A stretch of 64,000 nt of DNA from Algoriphagus halophilus (GCF_900129785.1 NZ_FSRC01000002.1:1063894-1127893); one strand, 5' to 3'; shown: positions 52,862-61,574, counted from the first letter of the stretch. Numbers and translations are program-made. Notes: a model not told the origin generated them from the sequence alone.

Positions 52862-53053
52862 TTAGGATGAAAGGTCTTCATTGTTATTTGATTTCTTATT
52901 GGATTTAGATTTTTTTCTACCTCCAACACAGCCGATATTTTGAGTGAGAGAAATGTCTTCTGGAAGAATTCCCATTCCATTTTCTAAATCCCAATCCTCT
53001 GTATAAGCCTCATCAATTGGTTTCTCTTTTGGTTTGTGTTTTCCTTTTTTCAT
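52862..53053 (-). CDS. Small basic protein with IGCVGG motif (63 aa)
   Basis: 63 residues from the ATG at 53053 (an ATG 24 bases further upstream is possible). Layout: Lys-rich start (MKKGKHKPKEK), acidic middle (DEAYTEDWDLENGMGI), then LPEDISLTQNIGCVGGRKKSKSNKKSNNN. The single Cys in GCVGG stands before a very basic Ser/Lys/Asn tail. No signal peptide. It is not a recognised family; a nucleic-acid or ribosome-associated small protein is conceivable. It is divergent from the MutS-like gene. Confidence 0.5.
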   Translation of the reverse strand: MKKGKHKPKEKPIDEAYTEDWDLENGMGILPEDISLTQNIGCVGGRKKSKSNKKSNNNEDLSS

Positions 53054-53146
53054 TGTAATAAGATTTACATGTTTCAACGGGAATCCTTTTCAGGTGGTTT
53101 GTAAAGAATCCTTTTTCAGGCAGAGTTGGTTGTACTATCTTTGGGC

Positions 53147-54913
53147 ATGAAGGGATTTGATTATGATATGGATGATCTTCCGGGTAAAATTGCTCAAGTA
53201 AAAAGCAGTGCTGGAAGATTGTCTTTTTTAAGGCTCCTTATTTTTGTAGGGATAGGAATTTTTGGGGTGTTGACCTTATCCCAATCCGTAATTTGGGTCT
53301 TACCATTGATAGCTGCGATCATTATTTTTATTAGCTCTATTCAGAAATATAACTATAAAAAGGACCAGGAAGCGATTTACAATGCCTTAATTTTAATTGA
53401 TAAACAGGCAGGTCAAAGGAAAGACCGGGAACTGGTAGGAATTGATCAAGGAAAAGAATTTCAAGACAAGAATCACCCTTTTGCCAATGACTTGGATCTT
53501 TTTGGAGAACATTCCTTATTTCAATTGGTAAATCATACCATATCGAAAGGAGCTCGGAAAAAGTTAGCAGATTTAATGAAAAGCTCCTTTGATCAAAAAG
53601 AAGCTAAAAAGCTTCAAAAAGCAAGTGAGGAATTAGCAGGAAAGCCAGGCTTGTTAAAAGCAATTGAGAGCTGTGGGATTGCTTTTTTTTCAGAGGAAAA
53701 ATCCTCTTCACATTGGCGGGAATTACTTACTAGCCAGAAAAAAATCCCCTTATATATCTCTGTTTTGTCAATTCTAGGTCCAGTTTTCGGGTTGATATTG
53801 GTAGGATTGTCTATAGTTGGAGTTATCCCCGGAGCTATAGTAGGAGTTTGGATTTTGTTAGGATTAATCCCATTGGGCTATGTTTTTAAATTTTTGAAGG
53901 AAGCATCCGAAAAGCTTCCGACTAGAAGCCAATTGAAAGCCTATACTACCTGGTTATATGAATTGGAGAAAATGGAGTTTTCCTCACCTTTGTTGAAAGA
54001 AAAACATCAGTTAATCCTAACCAAAAAGGAAAGCGCTTCTCAACTATTTAAACAATTGGATCGCTTAGGGATGTGGATTGATAATAGATTGAATATCCTT
54101 TATATACCTTTCAATCTACTTTTATGGACCGATTTGATGTTGATGAAGCAATTTCAGACTTGGATAAATATCCATGGTGAGGCGATGGCAAAAATCCCTG
54201 ATCTATTAGAAGATTGGGAAGTCTTGGTTTCATTAGGTGCTTTTGAGTATGAAATTGGCGTTCATGGTGATCTCGAATTTGATGATTCTGCAGTCTTGGT
54301 AGGATCAGAAATTTCGCATCCCTTGTTGAAACCTGAAAAAGCAATTGCGAATGACTTTCAATTAGGGCTTATGCAGAAATTCATTCTTTTAACGGGGGCA
54401 AACATGAGCGGAAAGACGACATTTATGAGAACACTTGGCATAAATGCGGTCATGGCAAATATAGGGTTGAAACCATTTGCGAGTAAATTTAAAATGGGCG
54501 ATTTTCAGCTCTACACCAGTATGCGGAATACGGATAATTTAGGAGAGTCTGTCAGTTCATTTTATGCCGAACTAAGTAGAATTCATAATCTGATCGAGCG
54601 ATTGGAGAAGAAGGAGAAAATATTTTTTCTATTGGATGAAATTTTAAAAGGTACCAATACAGAAGATCGAATAGCGGGTAGTGAGGCTTTGCTTAAACAG
54701 GTAGCAAAAACAGAAGGGTTAGGCATAGTCAGTACGCATGATATAGAACTTTCGGCTTTAGAAGGAAAGATTGCAGGTGTTGAAAACCGAAGTTTTCATT
54801 CGGAGATTTTGGATGATACCATCAACTTTGATTATAAATTAAAAAAAGGGCCATGCCCAAGTTTTAATGCGCATAAATTAATGGAGTTGATGGGAATCAG
54901 GTTTCAAGAGTAG
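53147..54913 (+). CDS. Membrane-anchored MutS-family ATPase
   Basis: 588 residues from the ATG at 53147. N-terminal half: two hydrophobic pairs, about 25-62 (LRLLIFVGIGIFGVLTL, VLPLIAAIIIFISSI) and 200-245 (YISVLSILGPVFGLILVGLSI, AIVGVWILLGLIPLGYVF), around a helical region. C-terminal half: MutS domain V ATPase with Walker A GANMSGKTT at 417-425 and Walker B IFFLLDEILKGT, plus the signature STHDIELSAL. MutS domains I (mismatch recognition) and the MutS2 Smr domain are absent. The combination suggests a membrane role different from mismatch repair. Function unknown. Confidence 0.75.
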   Translation: MKGFDYDMDDLPGKIAQVKSSAGRLSFLRLLIFVGIGIFGVLTLSQSVIWVLPLIAAIIIFISSIQKYNYKKDQEAIYNALILIDKQAGQRKDRELVGIDQGKEFQDKNHPFANDLDLFGEHSLFQLVNHTISKGARKKLADLMKSSFDQKEAKKLQKASEELAGKPGLLKAIESCGIAFFSEEKSSSHWRELLTSQKKIPLYISVLSILGPVFGLILVGLSIVGVIPGAIVGVWILLGLIPLGYVFKFLKEASEKLPTRSQLKAYTTWLYELEKMEFSSPLLKEKHQLILTKKESASQLFKQLDRLGMWIDNRLNILYIPFNLLLWTDLMLMKQFQTWINIHGEAMAKIPDLLEDWEVLVSLGAFEYEIGVHGDLEFDDSAVLVGSEISHPLLKPEKAIANDFQLGLMQKFILLTGANMSGKTTFMRTLGINAVMANIGLKPFASKFKMGDFQLYTSMRNTDNLGESVSSFYAELSRIHNLIERLEKKEKIFFLLDEILKGTNTEDRIAGSEALLKQVAKTEGLGIVSTHDIELSALEGKIAGVENRSFHSEILDDTINFDYKLKKGPCPSFNAHKLMELMGIRFQE

Positions 54914-54943
54914 GAATGAGTTTTTCCTTCCCCCAGATTCTCG

Positions 54944-54951
54944 TATTTTTG
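54944..54951 (+). promoter_or_regulatory. Candidate -7 box for purK-purE
   Basis: TATTTTTG matches TANNTTTG, 16 bases before the purK ATG, with a T-rich stretch about 20 bases upstream in the -33 position. Confidence 0.35.
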
Positions 54952-54967
54952 TGATTCAATTTTAGCT

Positions 54968-56110
54968 ATGGCGAATAAAAACCAATCCCCTGTTTTAGGA
55001 GTTCTCGGTGGAGGACAGTTAGGCAGAATGCTGATTCAATCTGCAATTAATTATAATCAAGATATCCACATTTTGGACCCTGATCCAAATGCTCCTTGCA
55101 AAGACCTTTCTCAGAAATTTACGGTAGGTTCTCTTAAGGATTTTGATACCGTATATGCATTCGGAAAAGAATGTGATGTGATTACTGTTGAAATTGAAAG
55201 TGTTAATGCTGAGGCGCTTATAAAACTTGAATCTGAAGGAAAGAAAGTTTATCCACAACCGAAGATTCTTCAATTGATTCAGGATAAAAGGGAGCAAAAA
55301 CAATTTTATCAACAACATGATATCCCCACGGCTGAATTTATTTTGACAGCAGACAAGTCTGAAGTTATCCACAATAAAAGTTTCCTTCCTGCAGTAAATA
55401 AACTGGGGAAAGAAGGGTATGACGGCAGAGGAGTCCAAGTGATAAAATCTGAAGAGGATTTGGACAAAGCCTTTGATGCTCCTGGATTGTTGGAAAAATT
55501 AATTGATTTTGATAAAGAAATTGCAGTTACGGTTGCAAGAAATGAGGCCGGTGATTTGACCGTTTATCCAGCTGTTGAATGTGCTTTTCACCCTACTGCC
55601 AATTTGGTAGAATTCTTATTTGCCCCGGCAGAAATATCCAAAGAGGTAGAAGAGAAAGCCAAAGAAATAGCTAAAGATGTAATTTTAAAGTTGGGGATGG
55701 TTGGGATTTTGGCTGTGGAAATGTTCGTAACCAAAGAGGGAGAGGTGTTGGTAAATGAAATTGCTCCAAGGCCCCATAATAGTGGGCACCATACGATTGA
55801 GGCAAACTTTACCTCCCAGTTTGAGCAGCATTTAAGGTCAGTGATGAATTGGCCTCTGGGTAATCCTGAATTAAGATGCCCTGCAGCCATGATTAATTTA
55901 TTGGGTGAGGAAGGATTTACAGGCCCCGCAGTAGTAGAAGGACAGGAAGTTGCGATGGCAGAAAAGGGTGTCTACATACATATGTATGGTAAAAAATTAA
56001 CCAAGCCGTTTCGGAAAATGGGGCATGTAACTGTATTGGATGAAGATGTATCTGCACTCAAAACCAAAGCACTGAAAATAAAAGATCTAATTAAAATCAA
56101 ATCCATCTAA
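54968..56110 (+). CDS. purK: N5-carboxyaminoimidazole ribonucleotide synthase
   Basis: 380 residues. ATP-grasp enzyme beginning VLGVLGGGQLGRMLIQSA, with LGKEGYDGRGVQVI, a metal/ATP site VLVNEIAPRPHNSGHHTIEA and the family C-terminal block. It carboxylates AIR using ATP and bicarbonate for purine synthesis. PurE is encoded at the next base (overlap of one base, TAATG). Confidence 0.95.
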   Translation: MANKNQSPVLGVLGGGQLGRMLIQSAINYNQDIHILDPDPNAPCKDLSQKFTVGSLKDFDTVYAFGKECDVITVEIESVNAEALIKLESEGKKVYPQPKILQLIQDKREQKQFYQQHDIPTAEFILTADKSEVIHNKSFLPAVNKLGKEGYDGRGVQVIKSEEDLDKAFDAPGLLEKLIDFDKEIAVTVARNEAGDLTVYPAVECAFHPTANLVEFLFAPAEISKEVEEKAKEIAKDVILKLGMVGILAVEMFVTKEGEVLVNEIAPRPHNSGHHTIEANFTSQFEQHLRSVMNWPLGNPELRCPAAMINLLGEEGFTGPAVVEGQEVAMAEKGVYIHMYGKKLTKPFRKMGHVTVLDEDVSALKTKALKIKDLIKIKSI

Positions 56111-56625
56111 TGAAGCCATCAGTAGGAATTATTATGGGAAGCCAATCGGATCTTCCTATTATGTCAGAAGCAGCCCAATTTTTAGAGGAAATTGGGGTTG
56201 AGTATGAATTGACGGTGGTTTCGGCTCACAGAACCCCTCAGCGTATGATTGATTATGCAGGTTCAGCTCGTGAAAGAGGGATCAAAGTAATAGTGGCAGG
56301 TGCTGGAGGAGCAGCTCACTTACCTGGAATGGTGGCCTCATTAACTAGTTTGCCTGTGATTGGAGTTCCAATATTAAGCTCTAATTCCATAGATGGTTGG
56401 GACAGTATTTTATCCATCCTTCAGATGCCCTCTGGGATTCCGGTGGCTACAGTAGCATTAAATGGAGGTAAAAATGCCGGTATTTTGGCTGCTTCTATTG
56501 TAGGCTCTTTTGATCAAAATGTAGCTTCGAAAATGGATGAATTCAAAACATCTTTAAGAGAAAAAGTAGAAGCTTCTGCTTTACAAATAGAACAAAAAGG
56601 TTGGAAGGAGATTTTAAAGAAATGA
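56110..56625 (+). CDS. purE: N5-CAIR mutase
   Basis: 171 residues, class I PurE. GIIMGSQSDLPIM at the N-terminus, SAHRTPQRMIDYA, and AGAGGAAHLPGM; the active-site Ser/His/Asp positions are all present. It moves the carboxyl group from N5-CAIR to give CAIR. Start overlaps the purK stop, consistent with translational coupling. Confidence 0.95.
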   Translation: MKPSVGIIMGSQSDLPIMSEAAQFLEEIGVEYELTVVSAHRTPQRMIDYAGSARERGIKVIVAGAGGAAHLPGMVASLTSLPVIGVPILSSNSIDGWDSILSILQMPSGIPVATVALNGGKNAGILAASIVGSFDQNVASKMDEFKTSLREKVEASALQIEQKGWKEILKK

Positions 56626-56654
56626 AAAATGCGGCCTAGGCCGCATTTTTTTTT
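56626..56654 (+). terminator. Terminator of purK-purE
   Basis: Stem ATGCGGCC/GGCCGCAT (56629-56636 with 56639-56646) with a minimal loop and T-run; it begins right at the purE stop codon. Confidence 0.85.
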
Positions 56655-56659
56655 ATACT

Positions 56660-56809
56660 ATGAACTGGAAGAAACCAATTCGATTTACCGTTGGAGGGGA
56701 AAAATGGGAAGTTCCTTTGAATGTCCTCATTTTAGTGATCCTTATTACGCTTTTGCTAATGTTCTTCGGCGCATGGATGGGCTTTAGCTTTGGTGGAGGA
56801 AAATTTTAG
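56660..56809 (+). CDS. Tiny single-pass membrane protein (49 aa)
   Basis: 49 residues: polar start MNWKKPIRFTVGGEKWEVPL, one hydrophobic segment (about 21-40: NVLILVILITLLLMFF), then GAWMGFSFGGGKF. The ATG follows the purE terminator directly. Its stop TAG overlaps the stop of the convergent gene by four bases. Length, codon use and the clear membrane segment support a real gene. Not recognised. Confidence 0.55.
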   Translation: MNWKKPIRFTVGGEKWEVPLNVLILVILITLLLMFFGAWMGFSFGGGKF

Positions 56810-57264
56810 TCTGTAAAAATTCCCCAGCCATCATCGTATTTTTCATTGGCATCAAAACCCTTGATCCATTCTACGAAAAGCTTACGGTATTCTTCAATCG
56901 CATCTCGCAGCAATTGCAAATGCTCTTCGGCATGAGTGGATTCAACAGCAAGCTGGTAAGTCATCGCTCTCAGACTTTTAGCATGTACTTTCATAATGGT
57001 AGCATTCTCCATTTTAGCGACATAATCTTCCAGGCCTTCGGTACCTGCAAACTTGGAACTCATCATTGTCGCATCTTCCATCATCAAGCCTCCATATAAT
57101 TCTTTTCTAGCTTCGTCGAGACTACCTACCAAAGCATGAGTTAAAGCAATGATGTCTCTGGCTTTTATCATCAAAGGATGTTTATAAATCCGGTCCTGAG
57201 GATTGTTAAAGTTCTCTTCATCCTCATCGTCCCATTCTGAATTTTCATCAAAATCATCCCACAT
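56806..57264 (-). CDS. Helical cytosolic protein, unknown function
   Basis: 152 residues, acidic start (MWDDFDENSEWDDEDEEN), then an all-helical body (IIALTHALVGSLDEARKELYGG, RAMTYQLAVESTHAEEHLQLLRDAIEEYRKLFVEWI). It starts 13 bases after the DUF3127 gene on the minus strand, so they form a two-gene unit. No family recognised beyond being conserved-looking in this phylum. Some His and Glu residues in the helices (HAEEH) could bind metal, but I would not claim it. Confidence 0.6.
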   Translation of the reverse strand: MWDDFDENSEWDDEDEENFNNPQDRIYKHPLMIKARDIIALTHALVGSLDEARKELYGGLMMEDATMMSSKFAGTEGLEDYVAKMENATIMKVHAKSLRAMTYQLAVESTHAEEHLQLLRDAIEEYRKLFVEWIKGFDANEKYDDGWGIFTD

Positions 57265-57277
57265 GAGCTGCCTTCAA

Positions 57278-57634
57278 TTAAAATGGTAGCGTATCTTCAT
57301 CGCTGTCTGAATGAAAACTGCTTACTTCAGGCATTTCGTTAGCGGAAGGAGTGCTAGGTGCTCCATTGCCTGTTCTATCTACTTTATAAGCTTTTACATC
57401 CGTATACCATCTTCCGTTATATTCTCTGCTTTCTACATCAACACCTAAAGTTACTTGCTCCCCCACTTGAAGTGAAAATTGATCAATTTTATCACCCCAA
57501 ATTGATAAACAGACTTTTTTAGGGTAGTTACCCCCTGTTTCTAAAATATATTCCTGCTTTCTCCAAGCATTTCCATTTCTAGAATTACCGCCTACTTCTG
57601 GTAGAACTTGTATAATCTTTCCGCTTAATTCCAT
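57278..57634 (-). CDS. DUF3127 family OB-fold protein
   Basis: 118 residues. Begins MELSGKIIQVLPEVGG, with RKQEYILETGG and KVCLSIWGDKIDQFSLQVGEQVTLGVDVESREYNGRWYTDVKAYKV, which are DUF3127 features and resemble a single-stranded DNA-binding OB-fold. Acidic tail (SDSDEDTLPF) resembles SSB C-termini. Function is not established; it may bind DNA or RNA. Confidence 0.8.
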   Translation of the reverse strand: MELSGKIIQVLPEVGGNSRNGNAWRKQEYILETGGNYPKKVCLSIWGDKIDQFSLQVGEQVTLGVDVESREYNGRWYTDVKAYKVDRTGNGAPSTPSANEMPEVSSFHSDSDEDTLPF

Positions 57635-57984
57635 CTTCTAATTTAATTTTAATCGATTTCACGAAGTTAATCAATGGTATGTAAAACTCACGAATGTAGG
57701 GGTGTAAAATAGTCTTAGGAAAGAATACGATTTAACATTTTTTGGCATGAACCTTGGTACTTTCCGTTCTTACAATTTAAATAGGGATTCCAAAAATTTA
57801 GTGTTAGATCGATAATACGAAATAATATTTGGTTTCATGATTTTCGTGCATTTTATGATGCAAAAAGAGTAGTTTTCTTTGCAAGGGTGTATCGTAAATC
57901 ATATTTTTAAAATTCTTTCATTTTGTTTCACACTTAATTAATACTATGGTATAGACTTCTACGTTGTTCATAAACCAACTGAAG
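57635..57984. other. AT-rich divergent intergenic region
   Basis: A gap of 350 bases between the DUF3127 gene and the sigma-factor gene, with no coding-looking frame. It should hold promoters for both directions. A short imperfect inverted repeat TGCAT/ATGCA lies near 57850-57863. Nothing else I can support. Confidence 0.3.
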
Positions 57985-58587
57985 ATGAGTAAAAGAAAAG
58001 GACCTCAAGACAGCGATTTGATCTCTCAATATAGAAGTGGAAATGATGCTGCCTTTGATCTTTTGGTAGATCGATACCAAAGTAAACTTTATACCACAAT
58101 ATTCTTGATCGTTAAGGATCAAGCAATTGCTGAAGATTTGTTGCAGGAGGTATTTGTAAAAGTTGTGAATACCCTCAATTCTGATAAATATAATGAAGAG
58201 GGTAAATTTCAACCTTGGGTAATGCGTATTGCGCATAACCTGGCCATTGATCATTTTAGAAAAGCAAAGCGATATCCAATGATATTAATGGAGGATGGTT
58301 CAAATGTCTTCAATTCGTTGAGATTTGCGGAAGAAACGGTCGAAGATCGTCAAATGAGAGATGAGACTGTCGAGCTTGTCAAAAGGTTGATCGAGGAGCT
58401 TCCTGAAGCACAAAAGCAAGTATTAATTATGCGGCATTACCTGGATATGAGTTTTCAGGAAATTGCCGATCAAACTGGAGTTAGCATCAATACCGCATTG
58501 GGAAGAATGAGGTATGCGCTAATTCATTTAAGAAAAAAAATGAAACACCTTAATGTTGCCTATGACAAAACTATTTACCCCAAATGA
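57985..58587 (+). CDS. ECF-type RNA polymerase sigma factor
   Basis: 200 residues from the ATG at 57985 (a TTG upstream is open but weaker). Sigma2 (about 22-88: DLLVDRYQSKLYTTIFLIVKDQAIAEDLLQEVF, FQPWVMRIAHNLAIDHFRK) and sigma4 (about 128-190: LPEAQKQVLIMRHYLDMSFQEIADQTGVSINTALGRMRYALIHL) are both complete. The next gene overlaps its end by 26 bases and may be its regulator. Signal sensed is unknown. Confidence 0.9.
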   Translation: MSKRKGPQDSDLISQYRSGNDAAFDLLVDRYQSKLYTTIFLIVKDQAIAEDLLQEVFVKVVNTLNSDKYNEEGKFQPWVMRIAHNLAIDHFRKAKRYPMILMEDGSNVFNSLRFAEETVEDRQMRDETVELVKRLIEELPEAQKQVLIMRHYLDMSFQEIADQTGVSINTALGRMRYALIHLRKKMKHLNVAYDKTIYPK

Positions 58588-58795
58588 CCTGATGAGATAT
58601 ATCTATCAGGAAATGACCGAGGATGAACAAGATCTTTTAGTGCAAGCCTTACACAATGACGAGTCGTTGATGGAAGAATACGTAGAAATGCTGAGCACCT
58701 TGGAGCAATTAAACCAGATCAAGCTTCAACCTTCGGAAAAAGTAGTAAATGCCATCAAATCGAGGGCACAGTCTACGGGACTGGAAAGAGTCTAA
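58562..58795 (+). CDS. Small sigma-factor partner (anti-sigma N-terminus-like)
   Basis: 77 residues from the ATG at 58562, overlapping the sigma gene by 26 bases (a slightly longer start at 58553 is possible). It is acidic and helical (DLMRYIYQEMTEDEQDLLVQALHNDESLMEEYVEML). This resembles the N-terminal sigma-binding helices of anti-sigma factors but lacks a zinc motif and any membrane segment. The overlap suggests coordinated expression. The anti-sigma role is inferred from position. Terminator follows. Confidence 0.6.
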   Translation: MTKLFTPNDLMRYIYQEMTEDEQDLLVQALHNDESLMEEYVEMLSTLEQLNQIKLQPSEKVVNAIKSRAQSTGLERV

Positions 58796-58806
58796 AAAAA
58801 TTGGTA

Positions 58807-58830
58807 ACCCCGCAAAAGCGGGGTTTTTTT
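58807..58830. terminator. Rho-independent terminator
   Basis: 7-bp GC-rich stem ACCCCGC/GCGGGGT (58807-58813 with 58818-58824), AAAA loop, seven T; shared by the convergent esterase gene. Confidence 0.9.
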
Positions 58831-59698
58831 ATTGTTCGCTATTAATAAAATCAGCAGCTTTTTGAATTATTATAGGGTAGGTACTCAGTCCGAACCCATG
58901 GCCTTGGCCTGGAATCGCTTCATAGTAATAAGAAACACCTGCCTCTTTTAATTTACTTTCTAATAATTCACTTTGTGAAATAGGGACTACCACATCCTCC
59001 GTACCATGAAAGAAGACCGTGGGTACACTCGTAGAGGATACATAATTAATAGGACTAGATTCTAGGTAGGCAGTTTCCTTGTTTTCTGGAGTTCCATCAA
59101 GCAAAAGCTGTAATCCTTGTTGGGTAAGGGTGTTGAAATCATATAAAGAAATCAAGTCTGTTGGAGGAAATAGAGCCATTACAGCTTGTATATTTCCGAT
59201 CTCCGGATGCTTATAACTATGTAAAAGTGCCAAATGTCCCCCTGCACTTGCACCTGCGAGAATGAGTTCATCAGATACATTCCAGTCATCTGTTTTCGAT
59301 GCTATATAATTAATAGCGTCTATGATATCATTTTCTTGGGCAGGAAACTGGCCAGAGCCGTTACCTAAATCATATAAGCTATAATTCAGTGAAACTATCG
59401 CATATCCAGGGAAGGAATATTCCAATAATGTCCTAAAAGCTAATATTTCACTTTTATCACCACTGTTCCAAGCCCCTCCATGAATGTAGACAAATACAGG
59501 TGTAGATTCTTTTGTCCTGCCTTCTGGTAAAAATATGTCCATAGAATTATCCTCGTCACTTCCATAGGGTTCATCATAAATATCCATTGCAACGATCGGC
59601 TCCAATACAGGATCATCCGAATCAGAGCTACAGGAAAAAAATAAGAGTGGTATTGCCAGGGCAACTAAAAATCGAATTGCAAAAAAGTTTTTTATCAT
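58829..59698 (-). CDS. Secreted alpha/beta-hydrolase (esterase), lipoprotein
   Basis: 289 residues from the ATG at 59698, whose ATGA overlaps the stop of the aldehyde dehydrogenase gene. Lipobox LLFFSC (Cys23). The fold is that of the HSL/BD-FAE-like esterases: HGGAW oxyanion loop at 73-77, nucleophile Ser151 in GASAGG, Asp235 and His267. It should be anchored in the outer membrane or periplasm and cleave esters. The gene is translationally coupled to an aldehyde dehydrogenase, which might process an alcohol or aldehyde released by it. Confidence 0.85.
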   Translation of the reverse strand: MIKNFFAIRFLVALAIPLLFFSCSSDSDDPVLEPIVAMDIYDEPYGSDEDNSMDIFLPEGRTKESTPVFVYIHGGAWNSGDKSEILAFRTLLEYSFPGYAIVSLNYSLYDLGNGSGQFPAQENDIIDAINYIASKTDDWNVSDELILAGASAGGHLALLHSYKHPEIGNIQAVMALFPPTDLISLYDFNTLTQQGLQLLLDGTPENKETAYLESSPINYVSSTSVPTVFFHGTEDVVVPISQSELLESKLKEAGVSYYYEAIPGQGHGFGLSTYPIIIQKAADFINSEQ

Positions 59699-61104
59699 AA
59701 CCATTTGATTAAAGTTGAAATAATTTTTTGAGTCTTTTTATCATAGGGAGGTTTCATTAAAGTAGAATTGTTAAAACCCACTCTTTGTTTTAATACTCCC
59801 TTTTCATTAGAAAAAGAAAGGTAACCATAATAACCATGTGATTTTCCAATCCCGCTGTTATTGACCCCTCCAAAAGGCAAGTTAGGATGGAGAAAATGTA
59901 GCACGCAATCGTTAAAGACTACGTTTCCTGAGCTAGTTTCATGGATCACCTTTTTATAGGTGTCACTTTCTTCCCCAAAATAATATAAGGCCAGTGGTTT
60001 AGGCTTTTTATTAATTAGGGAAATGGCCTCTTCAATTGTTGAGTAGGAGAGGATGGGGAGTAAGGGGCCAAATATCTCTTCTTCAGCGATAGCCATATCT
60101 TCTGTGATATTAGATATAAGGGTAGGCTCTATATAAAGTGTTTCTAGGTTAGAATTTCCTCCAAATTCCACCTTCGCACCTTTTGATTTAGAATCTTCTA
60201 ACAAGGAGTAAAGCCTATTAAAGTGTTTTAGATTGATGACTCTAGCTAAATCCGCTGATTTTTCAATTCCTTTATATTGAGGATCATACATTTTTTGGAT
60301 GGCCACCTTAAGCTCCATAAGTAATTGATCTTTAATGTCCTTTTGAACCAATAAATAGTCTGGGGCAATACAGGTTTGTCCACAGTTTAAAAATTTTCCA
60401 TATATAATTTTAAAAGCAGCATCATTTAAATCTGCATCACTATGAATGATTGTAGGTGATTTCCCACCTAATTCAAGGGTTACGGAGCTAAGGTTTTTGG
60501 AGGCGGCTTCCATGACGAGTTTTCCCACTGTGGGGCTGCCAGTAAAAAATATATGATCAAAGGGGAGTTCAAGGAGTTTTTTAGCTACCTCTGCATCACC
60601 ATTAAATACCCGGACTTCAGAGGGATCAAAAATTTCCTCTACCATATTCTGTATTAATCCAGAGGTATGAGGAGATAGTTCTGAAGGTTTTAATATTACT
60701 GGGCAACCTGCTGACAAGGCTGATATCAAAGGTTCAATAGCTAAATTGAACGGATAATTCCATGGGCTGATGATTAAAGAGACTCCTTTAGGTTCGTATA
60801 CAATCTTTGCCTTGGTTCCGGTCATGGATAATCCCGGAGCAACTTTTTTTGGCGACATCCAGGTTTTTAGGTTTTTAAGGGTATGCTTAATTGCTGCCGT
60901 CACAGGATAAATTTCACTAATATCTGTTTCGGCCGGGTGTTTTTTAAAATCCTCATGAAGGGCTACTTGAATTCTGGAGATATTTGTTTCAATCCACTTT
61001 TGAATTCTGATGATTCGTTCTGCTCTTTCTTTACGGGATGAGGTTCTCCATTGGATTGCGGTAGTTTTTTGAGATTCGAAGCATGATATTATTTCTTGAG
61101 ACAT
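59695..61104 (-). CDS. Aldehyde dehydrogenase, class 3/fatty-aldehyde type
   Basis: 469 residues, shorter than the usual 490-500 residue ALDHs, as in class 3 and fatty-aldehyde types. Catalytic Cys245 in NCGQTCIAP and general base Glu211 in VTLELGGKSP, exactly 34 residues apart as in ALDHs; NAD motif FTGSPTVGK. A hydrophobic end is not obvious. It oxidises aldehydes to acids with NAD(P). It is the first gene of a two-gene unit with the esterase at 58829. Confidence 0.9.
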   Translation of the reverse strand: MSQEIISCFESQKTTAIQWRTSSRKERAERIIRIQKWIETNISRIQVALHEDFKKHPAETDISEIYPVTAAIKHTLKNLKTWMSPKKVAPGLSMTGTKAKIVYEPKGVSLIISPWNYPFNLAIEPLISALSAGCPVILKPSELSPHTSGLIQNMVEEIFDPSEVRVFNGDAEVAKKLLELPFDHIFFTGSPTVGKLVMEAASKNLSSVTLELGGKSPTIIHSDADLNDAAFKIIYGKFLNCGQTCIAPDYLLVQKDIKDQLLMELKVAIQKMYDPQYKGIEKSADLARVINLKHFNRLYSLLEDSKSKGAKVEFGGNSNLETLYIEPTLISNITEDMAIAEEEIFGPLLPILSYSTIEEAISLINKKPKPLALYYFGEESDTYKKVIHETSSGNVVFNDCVLHFLHPNLPFGGVNNSGIGKSHGYYGYLSFSNEKGVLKQRVGFNNSTLMKPPYDKKTQKIISTLIKWL

Positions 61105-61574
61105 TATTGAATTGATTACTTGGCCTTAGATACTAATTTTCTTCTTGTATCTAAAAGAAAAACAATTTTTTTAGTCTGTATATAGATATTGTGCATAAGG
61201 AGCAATTGTATTTTTTCTTTTTTTCAAAATCTTCTGATTTTCAATGAGATAGCATTTTTCGTCTATTTAGCCCCTTTAAGCCCCTAAAAATCGATTTTAA
61301 ATACTTGAAAAATAATTTCGTAGCAAAAAAAATGCATTACGTAAAAATATTTTTATGCATTTATTTGGATATGAAAAGCAAAAAAATGTATTTTTAACGC
61401 ATAATTGGATTGACATAATACCTTTTAAGGCAAAAAATGAAGATCTATTTGTTATTGAATGTTGAATTATTTATGGTTTTGAGTACTAAAAATTGAAATA
61501 ATTCAATAAGAAATTAATAAAAGTTAATTATTGACGAAAGTTTTACGAACTCGAAAAATTTTAAAAAACACGAT
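61105..61574 (+). promoter_or_regulatory. Very AT-rich upstream region of the repeat surface protein
   Basis: A gap of 470 bases with no coding frame. It contains an inverted repeat AAATGCAT/ATGCATTT (61330-61337 and 61355-61362, 17-base spacer) and several poly-A and poly-T runs that would bend DNA. No matching promoter box was clear. It likely controls the large surface-protein gene. Confidence 0.4.

Noticed and set aside
52862..53053. The GCVGG protein as a double-glycine bacteriocin precursor
   Set aside because: The part after Gly-Gly is only a Lys/Ser/Asn-rich tail and there is no peptidase-containing exporter or modification enzyme nearby.
53136..53143. TATCTTTG as the promoter of the MutS-like gene
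   Set aside because: It ends 3 bases before the ATG, so transcription from it would begin after the start codon.
55019..55438. Antisense frame of 139 codons over purK
   Set aside because: PurK is unambiguous; the opposite frame is rich in Phe, Leu, Ile and Asn, as expected from an antisense strand of a coding gene.
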